NCBI GenBank assembly: GCA_020025535.1
Contig: JAHHRY010000001.1
Coordinates: 124,001 to 188,000 of the forward strand
Direction: 5' to 3'
Source: Oscillospiraceae bacterium
GTDB taxonomy: Bacteria > Bacillota > Clostridia > Oscillospirales > Oscillospiraceae
Length of the DNA stretch: 64,000 nt
The translations under genes were made by a program, and so were the position numbers. The notes below the pieces were generated by a model. It searched no databases. It saw only the letters and a list, made by a program, of their open reading frames with translations, and was not told the origin of the DNA. Below are positions 19,214 to 28,860 of the stretch, piece by piece; position 1 is the stretch's first letter, and the number at the start of each line of letters is the position of its first letter.

Positions 19214-21256
19214 ATGCCTAAAATCATGCAATTGTCCACCCATATTGCCAATCTCATTGCTGCAGGCGAAGTGGTGGAGCGCCCCGCCTCCGCAGTTAAG
19301 GAACTGTTGGAAAACGCCGTGGACGCCGGTGCCTCCAAAGTTACCGTGGAAATTCAAAACGGCGGCATGACTTTTCTGCGGGTAACCGACAATGGCTGCG
19401 GCATGGCCCCCGAGGATGCCCGCACCGCATTTCTGCGCCATGCCACCTCCAAACTCCGCACCGAGGACGATCTGGCCGCCATCGGCACCATGGGTTTCCG
19501 TGGCGAAGCTCTGGCCGCCATCGCATCCGTCAGCCGGATCGATCTGATGACCAAAACCCCCGGCAGTCTTTCCGGCACAAGTCTCCATCTGGAAGCCGGA
19601 AACATCACGGAAGAATCCGAAGTCGGCTGTCCGGACGGAACCACCATCATCGTCCGGGATCTGTTCTATAATACTCCGGCCCGCATGAAGTTTATGAAAG
19701 CCGACACCGTAGAAGGAAGCCGTGTTGCCGCCGCCGTGCAGCTGCAGGCGCTGGCACATCCGGATGTTGCTATCACTCTTGTACGGGACGGCAAGCAGGT
19801 GTTATCCACCCCCGGAACCGGCGGTCTGGAAGCTGCGGTCTACTGCGTGTATGGTCGGGAATGCGCCCACATGGTAAAAGTGGAAAGTCGCTGGGAAAGC
19901 TACAGCCTGACCGGCTATGTCAGCAAGCCCAGTGATGCACGTCCCAGCCGGAATCTGCAGACCTTCTTCGTAAACGGGCGGCCTGTCAAGTCCAAAATGA
20001 TGGTATCCGCTTTGGAGGAAGCCTATCGCAATCAGATCATGGTGGGTAAATTCCCCGCCTGCGTGCTGCATTTGCAGTTTCCTGCCAATGCCGTGGATGT
20101 AAATGTCCATCCGGCAAAAACGGAAGTAAAGTTCTTGCAGGAGAAAGCCGTTTTCGACTGCATTCATTACGGCGTTCTGGGTGCTCTGAACAAGACCCAG
20201 GATCGCCCTCAGGTACAGTTCAAGCCTGCTCCGGCTGCTCAGCCGGCAGCGCATCCTCCCAGGCAGGAAAGCTTTTTCCGTACCATGACCACCGAAACTT
20301 TTAAGTCCTACACCGCAGCCATGGTAGAGCCTCCCAAGTTCAAGCAGGAAGCCGCCATTGCAGCTGCTGCAAAAATTGAGCAGGACTCTGCATCCCTCCT
20401 GCGGAATCCGGCGATTCTCCCCCAGACCTCGGCACCAGTCTTCAAGGCTCCGCCCATGGCTGCCCCTGTGCAGGCTTCCGCTGCACAGGCTGCTCCCCCC
20501 CAGTGGACGCAGGAGTACCCCAAGCCCTCCGCTTTCACGCCTGCCGTTCCTGCCGATTCCGGAATTGCTGCCACTTCTGACGCTTCTGCAGTTCCTGCTG
20601 CAACCATTCCCATTTTCCCTGACGCTCCCGCCGTCCCTGCCCCCATCCTTCCGGAGGCGGTACAGGAAGAGCTTCCCATGCCAAAAGAAATTCCCTGGAG
20701 AATGGTGGGCGAGCTGTATAACAGCTATATTCTGGTCGAACAGGGAGACGAAGCCTATCTCATCGACAAGCACGCCGCGCATGAGCGGATTCTCTTTGAG
20801 AAGCTGAAAGCCAATCAGGAACGTATCAGCTCTCAGGTCCTGCTGTCCCCTGTTTCCGTCCGTCTGAACCCTGCCGCCTGCGGCGAACTGCTTGCCAATC
20901 AGGCTATGCTGGAAGAACTGGGCTTTGAAATAGAGGAATTTGGTGACAACCTTCTGCTCCTGCGGCAGATTCCCATGGATCTCAGCCCGGATGATGCCGC
21001 TGATGCGGTAGAAACCCTCGCCGCCAATCTGCTGGATGGCCGCCGGGAGCAGAAAGATACCGTCCGTGACGAAATTCTCCACACGGTCGCCTGCAAGGCC
21101 GCCATCAAAGCCGGCTGGCACACTGACGAAGCTGAGCTGCTGGCTCTCGTAAAGCAGGTCATGTCCCGGGACGATTTGAAGCACTGTCCCCACGGAAGAC
21201 CTACCTGTATCACTTTAAGCAAAAAACAGTTGGAAAAGCAATTCAAGCGTTCCTGA
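19214..21256 (+). CDS. mutL: DNA mismatch repair protein MutL with endonuclease domain
   Basis: MutL links mismatch recognition to strand incision. The 680-residue protein has the GHKL ATPase domain with ENAVDAGA and DNGCGM, a proline- and alanine-rich linker (about 335-490), and a C-terminal domain carrying the nicking-endonuclease motif DKHAAHERILFE (about 517-528; consensus DQHAxxExxxxE) plus the metal-site elements ACK and CPHGRP. This fits the MutH-independent MutL used by most bacteria. ATG 19214 is preceded by GAGGTGAT, which also contains the stop of the protease gene; the GTG at 19205 is less likely as the start. Confidence 0.97.
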   Translation: MPKIMQLSTHIANLIAAGEVVERPASAVKELLENAVDAGASKVTVEIQNGGMTFLRVTDNGCGMAPEDARTAFLRHATSKLRTEDDLAAIGTMGFRGEALAAIASVSRIDLMTKTPGSLSGTSLHLEAGNITEESEVGCPDGTTIIVRDLFYNTPARMKFMKADTVEGSRVAAAVQLQALAHPDVAITLVRDGKQVLSTPGTGGLEAAVYCVYGRECAHMVKVESRWESYSLTGYVSKPSDARPSRNLQTFFVNGRPVKSKMMVSALEEAYRNQIMVGKFPACVLHLQFPANAVDVNVHPAKTEVKFLQEKAVFDCIHYGVLGALNKTQDRPQVQFKPAPAAQPAAHPPRQESFFRTMTTETFKSYTAAMVEPPKFKQEAAIAAAAKIEQDSASLLRNPAILPQTSAPVFKAPPMAAPVQASAAQAAPPQWTQEYPKPSAFTPAVPADSGIAATSDASAVPAATIPIFPDAPAVPAPILPEAVQEELPMPKEIPWRMVGELYNSYILVEQGDEAYLIDKHAAHERILFEKLKANQERISSQVLLSPVSVRLNPAACGELLANQAMLEELGFEIEEFGDNLLLLRQIPMDLSPDDAADAVETLAANLLDGRREQKDTVRDEILHTVACKAAIKAGWHTDEAELLALVKQVMSRDDLKHCPHGRPTCITLSKKQLEKQFKRS

Positions 21257-21337
21257 TTTCAGCAGAGGCACCGCTGCTGTTTTCCACACAGATACAGCAG
21301 CACGGATTTTCCATAATTCTTATGAAGGAGACAATCG

Positions 21338-22273
21338 GTGAACAATATCATCTGCATCGCCGGTCCTACCGCTTCGGGCAAAACTGCCCTGGCAGTAGCG
21401 CTGGCAAAAGAACTGAACGGCGAAGTGGTATCCTGCGACTCCATGCAGATCTATCGCCGCATGGACATCGGTACCGCCAAGCCGACTCCGGAAGAACAGC
21501 AGGGAATCCCTCACCACATGATCGATGTTGCAGAGCCGGACGAGGATTTTTCCGTCAGCCGCTACTGTGCCATGGCCGACCCGATTGTGCAGGACATCCT
21601 CGCCCGGGGCAAAACCCCCATCATTGCCGGCGGTACCGGTCTGTATATGGATTCTCTGATCAGGGGAAACGATTTTGCCCCCTTTCCCTCCACCGGATGC
21701 CGGGAGCGTCTGGAAGCCCAGGCGGATTCCGAAGGAATTGAAGTTCTTCTGAACCGGCTTCGGGAGATCGATCCGGAGGCTGCCTCCAGACTCCACCTTG
21801 CCGACAGAAAAAGAATCATCCGGGCACTGGAGGTTTATCTGGAGACCGGTGAAACCATTACCGCACACAATCTTCGCACCCAGGCCATCCCGCCAAAATA
21901 TGCTCCCATCTGGCTGGGGCTGGATTTTGCCGAACGCTCCGAGCTTTATCGCCGCATCGACAGGCGGGTGGAAATCATGATGGAAATGGGTCTGATGGAG
22001 GAAATCAAGTCCCTTCTGGCTTCCGGTATCCCCAAAAAATGTACTGCCATGCAGGCCATCGGCTATAAGGAATTTGTTTCCGCACTCGACGGTCAATGCA
22101 GCATACCCGAAGCCGTTGCTCAGGTCCAGCAATCCTCCAGACACTACGCAAAACGTCAGCTGACCTGGTTCCGGCGAAATTCCAGCATTCATTGGCTGAC
22201 CCGCAATCCCGGTGAAGGCTCCGAAGAAATTCTTGCGGAAGCCCGACAGATTGCTTGCATATTTGACAAGTGA
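21338..22273 (+). CDS. miaA: tRNA dimethylallyltransferase
   Basis: MiaA moves a dimethylallyl group to N6 of A37 in tRNAs that read U-starting codons, producing the substrate of MiaB. The 311-residue enzyme has the P-loop GPTASGKT at residues 8-15, the [16 protein letters not shown] segment and the tRNA-binding C-terminal part. The start is GTG 21338, seven bases after AAGGAG. It follows mutL by 81 bp and precedes hfq by 44 bp, a very widely conserved mutL-miaA-hfq order. Confidence 0.97.
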   Translation: MNNIICIAGPTASGKTALAVALAKELNGEVVSCDSMQIYRRMDIGTAKPTPEEQQGIPHHMIDVAEPDEDFSVSRYCAMADPIVQDILARGKTPIIAGGTGLYMDSLIRGNDFAPFPSTGCRERLEAQADSEGIEVLLNRLREIDPEAASRLHLADRKRIIRALEVYLETGETITAHNLRTQAIPPKYAPIWLGLDFAERSELYRRIDRRVEIMMEMGLMEEIKSLLASGIPKKCTAMQAIGYKEFVSALDGQCSIPEAVAQVQQSSRHYAKRQLTWFRRNSSIHWLTRNPGEGSEEILAEARQIACIFDK

Positions 22274-22317
22274 AAAATGTTAACATATGTACATCCTCAA
22301 AGAAAGAAGGTTTACAT

Positions 22318-22548
22318 ATGTCAGAGGCTATCAATTTACAGGATGCCATTTTGAAAGAGGTGCGGAAGGAACGGGTTCCCGTAACACTGTTTCTGATGAA
22401 CGGCTTCCAGCTCCGTGGGGTTATCACCGGCTTTGACAGTTTTGTCGTCGTTCTGGTGTCGGATGGCAAACAGCAAATGATTTATAAACACGCCATTTCC
22501 ACCCTGGCCCCCAGCAAGCCGCTCAAAGCCGCAGCTGCCACTGCATAA
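22318..22548 (+). CDS. hfq: RNA-binding protein Hfq
   Basis: Hfq is the hexameric Sm-like RNA chaperone that helps small RNAs pair with mRNAs. The 76-residue protein contains the Sm1 motif ([17 protein letters not shown]) and the Sm2 motif with YKHAIS. The C-terminal tail is short, as in other Bacillota. ATG 22318 has AGAAGG upstream; the in-frame ATG 48 bases earlier overlaps miaA and would add residues not seen in Hfq. A terminator follows directly. Confidence 0.97.
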   Translation: MSEAINLQDAILKEVRKERVPVTLFLMNGFQLRGVITGFDSFVVVLVSDGKQQMIYKHAISTLAPSKPLKAAAATA

Positions 22549-22554
22549 GCGACC

Positions 22555-22589
22555 AAAGGCGACGGAGCATCCCGTCGCCTTTGTGTTTT
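22555..22589 (+). terminator. Terminator after hfq
   Basis: AAAGGCGACGG pairs with CCGTCGCCTTT around a 5-nt loop and is followed by GTGTTTT. It ends the miaB-hfq run, although yggS follows within 35 bp and read-through is possible. Confidence 0.85.
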
Positions 22590-22622
22590 AAATTATCACC
22601 AAGAGAGAAAGGTGTATTTATC

Positions 22623-23333
22623 ATGTCCATTACCGAAAATGTTGAACGAATCCGGGAACAGATCACCGAAGCCGCTCTGGCCGCAGGCCGTGACCCCAAG
22701 GAAATCACCCTCTGCGCCGCCACCAAAATGAACGGTGCCGATGCCGTCCGGGAAGCCATCCGTGCCGGTGTCACCTGCTGCGGCGAAAACCGCGTTCAGG
22801 AGCTGACTGCCAAGCTGGCAGAAAATGCCTATGAAGGCGCGCAGGTCCATTTCATCGGTCACCTGCAGACCAACAAAGTGCGTCAGGTTGTCGGCAAAGT
22901 CAGCCTGATTCAGAGCGTGGATTCCAGTCATCTGCTGAAGGCAATTTCTCAGGAAGCGGTCCGGCAAGGCATCTGTCAGGATGTTCTGCTGGAAATCAAC
23001 ATTGGAAATGAGGAAAGCAAGTCCGGCTTCCAGGCAGAGGAAATTCCGGAATTTTTAGCTCATATGGAAGATTTTCCCAATATCCGGGTGCGAGGTCTCA
23101 TGGCAATCCCTCCGATTTGCCAAAATCCGGGGGACAACGATAATTTTTTTCAAGAAATGTGCAACCTTTCTGTTGACATAACGAGAAAAAAATACGATAA
23201 TGTACACATGGAAATTTTGTCGATGGGTATGTCCGGTGATTTCACTGCCGCCATTGCCCATGGCAGTACCATGATCCGTATTGGCACTGCCATCTTCGGT
23301 GCCAGAGATTACTCGCAGGTGCACAACACCTGA
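22623..23333 (+). CDS. YggS/PLPBP family pyridoxal phosphate-binding protein
   Basis: YggS proteins bind PLP without known catalysis and keep vitamin B6 and amino-acid pools balanced. The 236-residue TIM-barrel protein has the PLP lysine in the segment CAATKM (about residue 36), the FIGHLQTNK motif, and the C-terminal SMGMSGDFTAAIAHGSTMIRIG phosphate-binding element with one small difference from the common form. ATG 22623 has an AAAGGTG site. It lies directly before sepF, as in the Bacillus ylmE-ylmF (sepF)-divIVA cell-division cluster. Confidence 0.93.
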   Translation: MSITENVERIREQITEAALAAGRDPKEITLCAATKMNGADAVREAIRAGVTCCGENRVQELTAKLAENAYEGAQVHFIGHLQTNKVRQVVGKVSLIQSVDSSHLLKAISQEAVRQGICQDVLLEINIGNEESKSGFQAEEIPEFLAHMEDFPNIRVRGLMAIPPICQNPGDNDNFFQEMCNLSVDITRKKYDNVHMEILSMGMSGDFTAAIAHGSTMIRIGTAIFGARDYSQVHNT

Positions 23334-23357
23334 TAAAACATATTAGGAGGATATTGA

Positions 23358-23846
23358 ATGAGCTTTTGGGATAATGTAAAAAAATTTGCACAGCCTTATG
23401 CAGATGATGAATATGATGAGTATGATGAAGGCGTAGATGTTTACGAGGATGAGGATGAACCCGCTCCCCGCGCCAGCCGTCGCACTTCCGAAAATGCCGC
23501 CACAGATTCCGTCGGTTCCGCTTCTGCCGAATCCAGCAGCTTCAACGGCAAAGTGCTGAACATGAGCTCCAACAAACAGTCTGTGGTTCTGTTCCGCCCC
23601 AGCAGCTTCAGTGACGCTTCCAAGGCTGCGGATGACCTGCGTGAAAAGAAGGTCGTCATCGTCAATCTGGAAAATGTGGACAAGGGTATGGCCCGCCGCG
23701 TGGTGGACTTCCTGTCCGGCTGCGCCTACGCTCTGGACGGCAAGGCCAGAAAGATTGCCCAGTCTACTTATCTGTTCTGCCCCCACAACATGGACGTACT
23801 GGGCGATCTGGAAAACATTCAGAGTGAGGCAGAAAGCTACGTCTGA
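23358..23846 (+). CDS. sepF: Cell division protein SepF
   Basis: SepF tethers FtsZ to the membrane and shapes the septum. The 162-residue protein starts with an amphipathic helix (MSFWDNVKKFAQPY), continues with an acidic disordered linker (about 18-60) and ends with the SepF core (about 65-150, with VNLENVDKGMARRVVDFLSG). GGAGG precedes ATG 23358. It lies between yggS and divIVA, the standard division-cluster position in Bacillota. The S4-like ylmH and ylmG genes often found between sepF and divIVA are absent here. Confidence 0.96.
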   Translation: MSFWDNVKKFAQPYADDEYDEYDEGVDVYEDEDEPAPRASRRTSENAATDSVGSASAESSSFNGKVLNMSSNKQSVVLFRPSSFSDASKAADDLREKKVVIVNLENVDKGMARRVVDFLSGCAYALDGKARKIAQSTYLFCPHNMDVLGDLENIQSEAESYV

Positions 23847-23898
23847 TCGTTTTTTTCGCAGATACCCTTATAGAATACTGAAATAGAGAGGACAGCCT

Positions 23899-24570
23899 AT
23901 GTTTACACCTCAGCAAATCGAAGAGATCTCTTTCAACCGTGCCACATTCGGCGGATACGAAATGCAGGCTGTGGACGAGTTCCTGGAGCCGCTGACCGAA
24001 GATTACATCACCCTTTACAAGGAAAATGCTCTGCTGAAGAGCAAGATGCGTGTTCTGGTCGGCAAGCTGGAAGAGTACCGTAAGAACGAAGCCAGTCTGA
24101 AAGATGCTATCGTCAATGCCCAGAAGACCTGTGATCTGATGGTCAAGGAGGCTGAGAGCAAGTGCACCCAGATGCTGAACGATGCCAATCAGGCCGCTGC
24201 AGAAAATTCCAGAAATGCAACCGCTATGATTGCAGAAGAAAATGCCCGGGTCGAAGAAGCCCGCAAGTCTGCCGCCGTTAAGATCGAAGAACTGGAGACA
24301 CAGCTTCGTGGCTGTATCGAAACCCTGGAGCGGATCAAGAACGAAAACCGCCCCACCGGTTTCCAGAAGCCCCGTCCCGAATTGTTTGACGTGATGGCTA
24401 CCGATTCCAACACCGATGCCGTTGCAGATGAGATTTCCTCCAACCTGGAAGCTCTGGTAGGCACAACAGAGGACATCGCTCCTAAGATTGAGCCGAAACA
24501 TCCCGTATCGGATACTACCACCAAATTTGCAAACCTGCAGTTTGGCCGCAACTACGACCCCAGAAATTAA
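23899..24570 (+). CDS. divIVA: DivIVA-family septum/pole protein
   Basis: DivIVA recognises curved membrane at poles and division sites and recruits partners. The 223-residue protein has the conserved N-terminal lipid-binding segment (FTPQQIEEISFNRATFGGY, then VDEFLEPL), followed by a long coiled coil (about residues 35-150) and a disordered C-terminal tail. GAGAGGA precedes the ATG. It closes the yggS-sepF-divIVA run and is followed by the T-box leader of ileS, a common arrangement in Bacillota. Confidence 0.94.
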   Translation: MFTPQQIEEISFNRATFGGYEMQAVDEFLEPLTEDYITLYKENALLKSKMRVLVGKLEEYRKNEASLKDAIVNAQKTCDLMVKEAESKCTQMLNDANQAAAENSRNATAMIAEENARVEEARKSAAVKIEELETQLRGCIETLERIKNENRPTGFQKPRPELFDVMATDSNTDAVADEISSNLEALVGTTEDIAPKIEPKHPVSDTTTKFANLQFGRNYDPRN

Positions 24571-24584
24571 TCTGAATACCCAAT

Positions 24585-24820
24585 GCTATGACGAGGACAG
24601 GTGACCGTCCATCCCGCTTGCAGAGAGCTGCCGTTTTGGTGCGAGGCAGCAGCGTGACACGGCTCATATCCCCTCTGAGCAGCACACCGAACCCTTCGGG
24701 CAGTAGGCTGTGCCGGGTGCGCCCGTTAAAGCGTCTACAAGTGCCGGGAAACCGGAACAAGAGTGGTACCGCAGAGGTATGATGTGCCTTTGTCTCTTAT
24801 TTTAGGGACAAAGGCACTTT
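24585..24820 (+). promoter_or_regulatory. T-box riboswitch for isoleucine tRNA, upstream of ileS
   Basis: The leader shows the T-box layout. An AGAGAG-type element lies at 24622-24628. The stem I specifier loop contains ATC (24668-24670), an isoleucine codon. The nearly invariant antiterminator motif GAGTGGTACCGC is at 24761-24772. A terminator with stem GTGCCTTTGTC/GACAAAGGCAC (24784-24794 with 24807-24817) and a T-tract ends it. Uncharged tRNA-Ile should pair with the specifier and the TGGTA bulge to prevent termination, so ileS is expressed when isoleucyl-tRNA runs short. Confidence 0.95.
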
Positions 24821-24880
24821 TTATATACACTCTCTGTATTTCCCTGCTGAATTTTCATTCTAAACGGAGGTAACATTCCA

Positions 24881-27673
24881 ATGGATTATAAAAACACCAT
24901 CATCACCCCAAAGACGGATTTTCCCATGAAAGCCGGTCTGCCCGCCCGTGAGCCCGGTATGCTGGAGCGCTGGAATCAGCAAGACCTGTACAATGCCATG
25001 CTGGAAAAGAACAAGGATCTGCCCCGCTACGTTCTTCACGACGGCCCTCCCTTCTCCAACGGCGACATTCATATGGGTCATGCCCTGAATAAGACTCTGA
25101 AGGACTTCATCATCCGCAGCCATGCCATGATGGGTTATTATACCCCCTACGTTCCCGGCTGGGATAACCACGGTATGCCCATCGAGTCCGCCATCATCAA
25201 GAAGAACAAGCTCAACCACAAGACCATGCCTGTGCCTGAGTTCCGTTCCGCCTGTGCAGAGTTCGCTGAGAGCTATATCCAGCGGCAGATGGCCGGCTTC
25301 CGGCGTCTCGGTGTCGTGGGCGACTGGGAACACCCCTACCGCACCATGGACAAGCACTTTGAAGCAGAAGAAGTCAAAATCTTCGGTGCCATGTATCAGA
25401 AGGGCTACATCTACAAGGGTCTGAAGCCCGTTTACTGGTGTCCCAAAGACGAAACCGCTCTGGCTGAGGCTGAAATTGAATATCAGGACGATCCCTGTAC
25501 TTCTGTCTATGTCAAGTTCCCCATCAAGGACGATCTGGGCAAGCTGTCTCAGTTCGATCTGAGCAAGGTATATTTTGTCATCTGGACAACCACCATCTGG
25601 ACGCTCCCCGGCAACATGGGCATCAGTATGCATCCCCGTGAAAACTATGTCCTTGTGAAAGCCGAGAACGGCGAAATCTATATTATGGCCGAAGCCCTCA
25701 TGGACAAGGTCATGGGTATTGGCGGCTTCCAGAATTACGAGGTTCTGGCCACCTATCCCGGCAAGTTCTTTGAGAATATGCTGGCACAGCATCCTTTCCT
25801 GGATAAGACTTCCCGCCTGCTGAACGCCGAGTACGTCACTATGGATTCCGGTACCGGCTGTGTTCACACCGCACCCGGCTTCGGCGCTGACGACTATCAG
25901 ACCTGTATGCGTTACGGCATGGATCTGGTGGTTCCCGTAGATGACCGCGGCCGCCACACCGACTACGCCGGCAAGTACGCCGGTCTCAGCACCACCGAAT
26001 CCAACCCCATCATTCTGGCAGACATGAAGGAAAGCGGAATGCTGTTTGCATCCGAAGACATCATGCACTCCTACCCTCACTGCTGGCGCTGCAAGACCCC
26101 CATCATCTTCCGTGCAACTCCTCAGTGGTTCTGCTCTGTGGCTGCCTTCAAGGACGAAGCTGCCGATGCCTGCAAGGGTCTGAAGTGGCTGCCCGCCTGG
26201 GGCGAAGACCGGATGATCAGCATGATCCGCGAACGCGCCGACTGGTGTATCTCCCGTCAGCGTCGCTGGGGTCTGCCCATCCCCGTGTTCTACTGCAAGG
26301 ATTGCGGCAAGCCCATCTGCACCCCCGAAACCATTGCTCACATTTCCAAGCTGTTCGATGAACACGGCTCCAACATCTGGTTTGAGAAGGAAGCTTCCGA
26401 GCTGATCCCCGAAGGTCTGGTCTGCCCCCACTGCGGCGGCACTCACGGCTTCGAGAAGGAGACCGATACGCTGGACGGCTGGTTCGACTCCGGCTCTACC
26501 CATGCAGCTTCTCTGCGCAGAAACGATCCCAAGTCCTGGCCTGCTGACGTCTATCTGGAAGGTGCCGACCAGTATCGTGGCTGGTTCCAGTCCAGCCTGC
26601 TGACTTCCGTCGGCGCTCTGGGCGAAGGTGCTCCCTTCAAGGAAGTCCTGACCCACGGCTGGGTCGTTGACGGACAGGGCCGTGCTATGCACAAGTCCCT
26701 GGGCAACGGTATCGATCCCGCCGATCTGATTAAGGAATACGGTGCCGATATCGTCCGTCTGTGGTCCGGCTCTGCCGACTACCATGTGGATGTCAGATGC
26801 TCCAAGGAAATCTTTAAGCAGCTGAGCCAGAACTATCTGAAGTTCCGTAACACCGCCCGTTACTGTCTGGGCAACCTGAACGGCTTCGATCCCAACCATC
26901 TGGTAGCCGCCGAGGATATGGAAGAGCTGGATAAGTGGGCACTGACCAAGCTGGACAGCCTGATTGCCACCTGCCGCAAGGCCTACAAGAACTATGAGTT
27001 CCACATTGTGGCTCACGCCATCAACGATTTCTGTGTTGTCGAACTCTCCAGCTTCTATCTGGATATTATCAAGGACCGGCTGTACTGCGAAGAGCCCGAC
27101 GGCCTGCGCCGCCGCTCTGCTCAGACTGCCCTCTTCCTGATCGTGGATGCCATGGCCAAGCTGTTTGCTCCCATCCTGTCCTTCACCTGTGATGAGATCT
27201 GGCAGGCTATGCCTCATCGTGAGGGTGATGACACCCGGAACATCCTGCTGAATCAGATGCCCACCGACTATTCCGCCTACGCGCTGAACGCCGAAGCAAT
27301 GGCTAAGTGGAACGTCATCATGGGTCTGCGTCAGGATGTCAACAGCATCCTCGAAAAGGCCCGTGCCGACAAGCGAATCGGCAAGGCTCTGGAAGCCCAC
27401 GTTTCTCTGGCCACCGACAACGCCGAAGTCAGAGCCGCCTGCGAAGGTATGAATCTGGCAGAGCTGTTCATCGTTTCTTCCTGTGCATGGGAGTCCGCTC
27501 CCGAAGGCGCAGAGGTTGGTGTCGGCATGAATTATGCCGATGTCACCGTGGGTGTTTCCGAAGCAAGAGGCACAAAATGTCCTCGCTGCTGGATGCACAC
27601 CGAGGAAGCCGACGAGAACGGTCTGTGCAAGCGCTGTGCTCGTGTAATTGCAACTCTGGATGTAGAAATCTAA
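24881..27673 (+). CDS. ileS: Isoleucyl-tRNA synthetase
   Basis: This 930-residue class I synthetase charges tRNA-Ile. The HIGH-class motif is HMGH (residues 64-67) within FSNGDIHMGHALNK. The KMSKS loop is the variant MHKSLGN beginning at residue 603. The editing domain CP1 is present (about 190-400), and the C-terminal zinc finger keeps its CPRCW and CKRC cysteines. It is the bacterial, mupirocin-sensitive-like type by size and layout, but sensitivity cannot be read from sequence. CGGAGG precedes ATG 24881. Expression is governed by the T-box leader. Confidence 0.97.
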   Translation: MDYKNTIITPKTDFPMKAGLPAREPGMLERWNQQDLYNAMLEKNKDLPRYVLHDGPPFSNGDIHMGHALNKTLKDFIIRSHAMMGYYTPYVPGWDNHGMPIESAIIKKNKLNHKTMPVPEFRSACAEFAESYIQRQMAGFRRLGVVGDWEHPYRTMDKHFEAEEVKIFGAMYQKGYIYKGLKPVYWCPKDETALAEAEIEYQDDPCTSVYVKFPIKDDLGKLSQFDLSKVYFVIWTTTIWTLPGNMGISMHPRENYVLVKAENGEIYIMAEALMDKVMGIGGFQNYEVLATYPGKFFENMLAQHPFLDKTSRLLNAEYVTMDSGTGCVHTAPGFGADDYQTCMRYGMDLVVPVDDRGRHTDYAGKYAGLSTTESNPIILADMKESGMLFASEDIMHSYPHCWRCKTPIIFRATPQWFCSVAAFKDEAADACKGLKWLPAWGEDRMISMIRERADWCISRQRRWGLPIPVFYCKDCGKPICTPETIAHISKLFDEHGSNIWFEKEASELIPEGLVCPHCGGTHGFEKETDTLDGWFDSGSTHAASLRRNDPKSWPADVYLEGADQYRGWFQSSLLTSVGALGEGAPFKEVLTHGWVVDGQGRAMHKSLGNGIDPADLIKEYGADIVRLWSGSADYHVDVRCSKEIFKQLSQNYLKFRNTARYCLGNLNGFDPNHLVAAEDMEELDKWALTKLDSLIATCRKAYKNYEFHIVAHAINDFCVVELSSFYLDIIKDRLYCEEPDGLRRRSAQTALFLIVDAMAKLFAPILSFTCDEIWQAMPHREGDDTRNILLNQMPTDYSAYALNAEAMAKWNVIMGLRQDVNSILEKARADKRIGKALEAHVSLATDNAEVRAACEGMNLAELFIVSSCAWESAPEGAEVGVGMNYADVTVGVSEARGTKCPRCWMHTEEADENGLCKRCARVIATLDVEI

Positions 27674-27684
27674 CAGGAAATATG

Positions 27685-27715
27685 GGGCATCTGCCAAAAG
27701 CAGATGCCCTTTTTC
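27685..27715 (+). terminator. Terminator of ileS
   Basis: GGGCATCTG pairs with CAGATGCCC around a 7-nt loop and is followed by TTTTTCT, about 11 bases after the ileS stop. Confidence 0.93.
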
Positions 27716-27739
27716 TACATCTGCATCATAAAAAATCTA

Positions 27740-27768
27740 TTGCTTATCTATATAATTAGGTTTATAAT
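27740..27768 (+). promoter_or_regulatory. tdh: Sigma-A promoter of tdh-kbl
   Basis: TTGCTT (27740-27745) and TATAAT (27763-27768) are 17 bp apart. The tdh start codon follows 37 bases downstream. Confidence 0.85.
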
Positions 27769-27804
27769 GTTAGATGGATTAAAAATAGATAAGGAGTGTA
27801 TACC

Positions 27805-28854
27805 ATGTCTGAAAAATTAATGGATGCTCTTGTCAAGCAGGGTCCCGAAAAGGGTCTGACCCTGATGAAAATGCCCATCCCCGAACCCGGCCTCGGCGAA
27901 GTTCGTATCAAAATTCATAAAACTGCTATCTGCGGCACCGACGTCCACATCTATAACTGGGATGCCTGGAGCCAGGAAAACGTAAAGCCCCCCTACATCG
28001 TCGGCCACGAATATGTGGGCGAAATCGATGCTCTGGGTGAAGGCGTTACCGCCTATCACAAGGGCCAGATTGTTTCCGGCGAAGGACATATCGTCTGCGG
28101 TCACTGCCGTAACTGCCGTGCAGGCAACGGCCAGTGGTGTAAGCACACCCTGGGTGTCGGCGTTAACCGTGACGGTGCATTTGCCGAGTACATTGTTATT
28201 CCTGCCACCAACGTCATTCCCATCAATGACGGCCTCGACGAGGACGTTGTCGCCTTCTTTGATGCTCTGGGTAATGCTACCCACACCGCTCTGATGTTTG
28301 ACGTGATCGGCGAGGATGTCCTGATCACCGGTGCAGGCCCCATCGGCATGATGGCCGTGGCAATCTGCAAGAAGAACGGCGCCCGCAGTGTAGTTGTTAC
28401 CGACGTGAACGATTACCGTCTGGAGATGTGCCGCAAGATGGGTGCCACCCGCACCGTTAATGTTGCCCGTGAGAAGCTGGAAGACATCTTCGCCGAGCAG
28501 CACATTGTAGAAGGCTTCGATGTTGGCCTGGAAATGAGCGGCAGCCCCGCAGCTCTCAACAGCATGCTGAAGAATATGCGTAACGGCGGCAAGATCGCTA
28601 TGCTGGGCATCCAGCCTCCTGCCACTCCCATGGACTGGAATGAGGTCATCTTCAAGGGCCTGACCATTCAGGGTATCTACGGCCGTAAGATGTACGAGAC
28701 CTGGTACAAGATGATGGCTATGGTCGAGGGCGGTCTGGACGTGACCCCCATTATCACCCATCGTCTGCACTATACGCAGTTTGAAGAAGGCTTCGCCGCT
28801 ATGAACTCCGGCAAGGCCGGCAAGGTCATTCTGGATTGGACCGAAAGGAGATAA
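27805..28854 (+). CDS. tdh: L-threonine 3-dehydrogenase
   Basis: Tdh oxidises L-threonine to 2-amino-3-ketobutyrate with NAD. The 349-residue medium-chain zinc dehydrogenase has catalytic zinc ligands C43 and the H68-E69 pair, structural-zinc cysteines 98, 101, 104 and 112, and the Rossmann motif [11 protein letters not shown] 27805 has AAGGAG upstream, whereas a GTG nine bases earlier overlaps that site. It is followed seven bases later by kbl, whose product uses the unstable ketobutyrate, and the two proteins usually act as a channel. Confidence 0.95.
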   Translation: MSEKLMDALVKQGPEKGLTLMKMPIPEPGLGEVRIKIHKTAICGTDVHIYNWDAWSQENVKPPYIVGHEYVGEIDALGEGVTAYHKGQIVSGEGHIVCGHCRNCRAGNGQWCKHTLGVGVNRDGAFAEYIVIPATNVIPINDGLDEDVVAFFDALGNATHTALMFDVIGEDVLITGAGPIGMMAVAICKKNGARSVVVTDVNDYRLEMCRKMGATRTVNVAREKLEDIFAEQHIVEGFDVGLEMSGSPAALNSMLKNMRNGGKIAMLGIQPPATPMDWNEVIFKGLTIQGIYGRKMYETWYKMMAMVEGGLDVTPIITHRLHYTQFEEGFAAMNSGKAGKVILDWTERR

Positions 28855-28860
28855 TTCAAC

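Noticed and set aside
21322-21741. Plus-strand frame starting at the ATG before miaA
   Set aside because: It is out of frame with MiaA, which has all motifs and a fitting GTG start; the ATG overlaps the miaA ribosome site.
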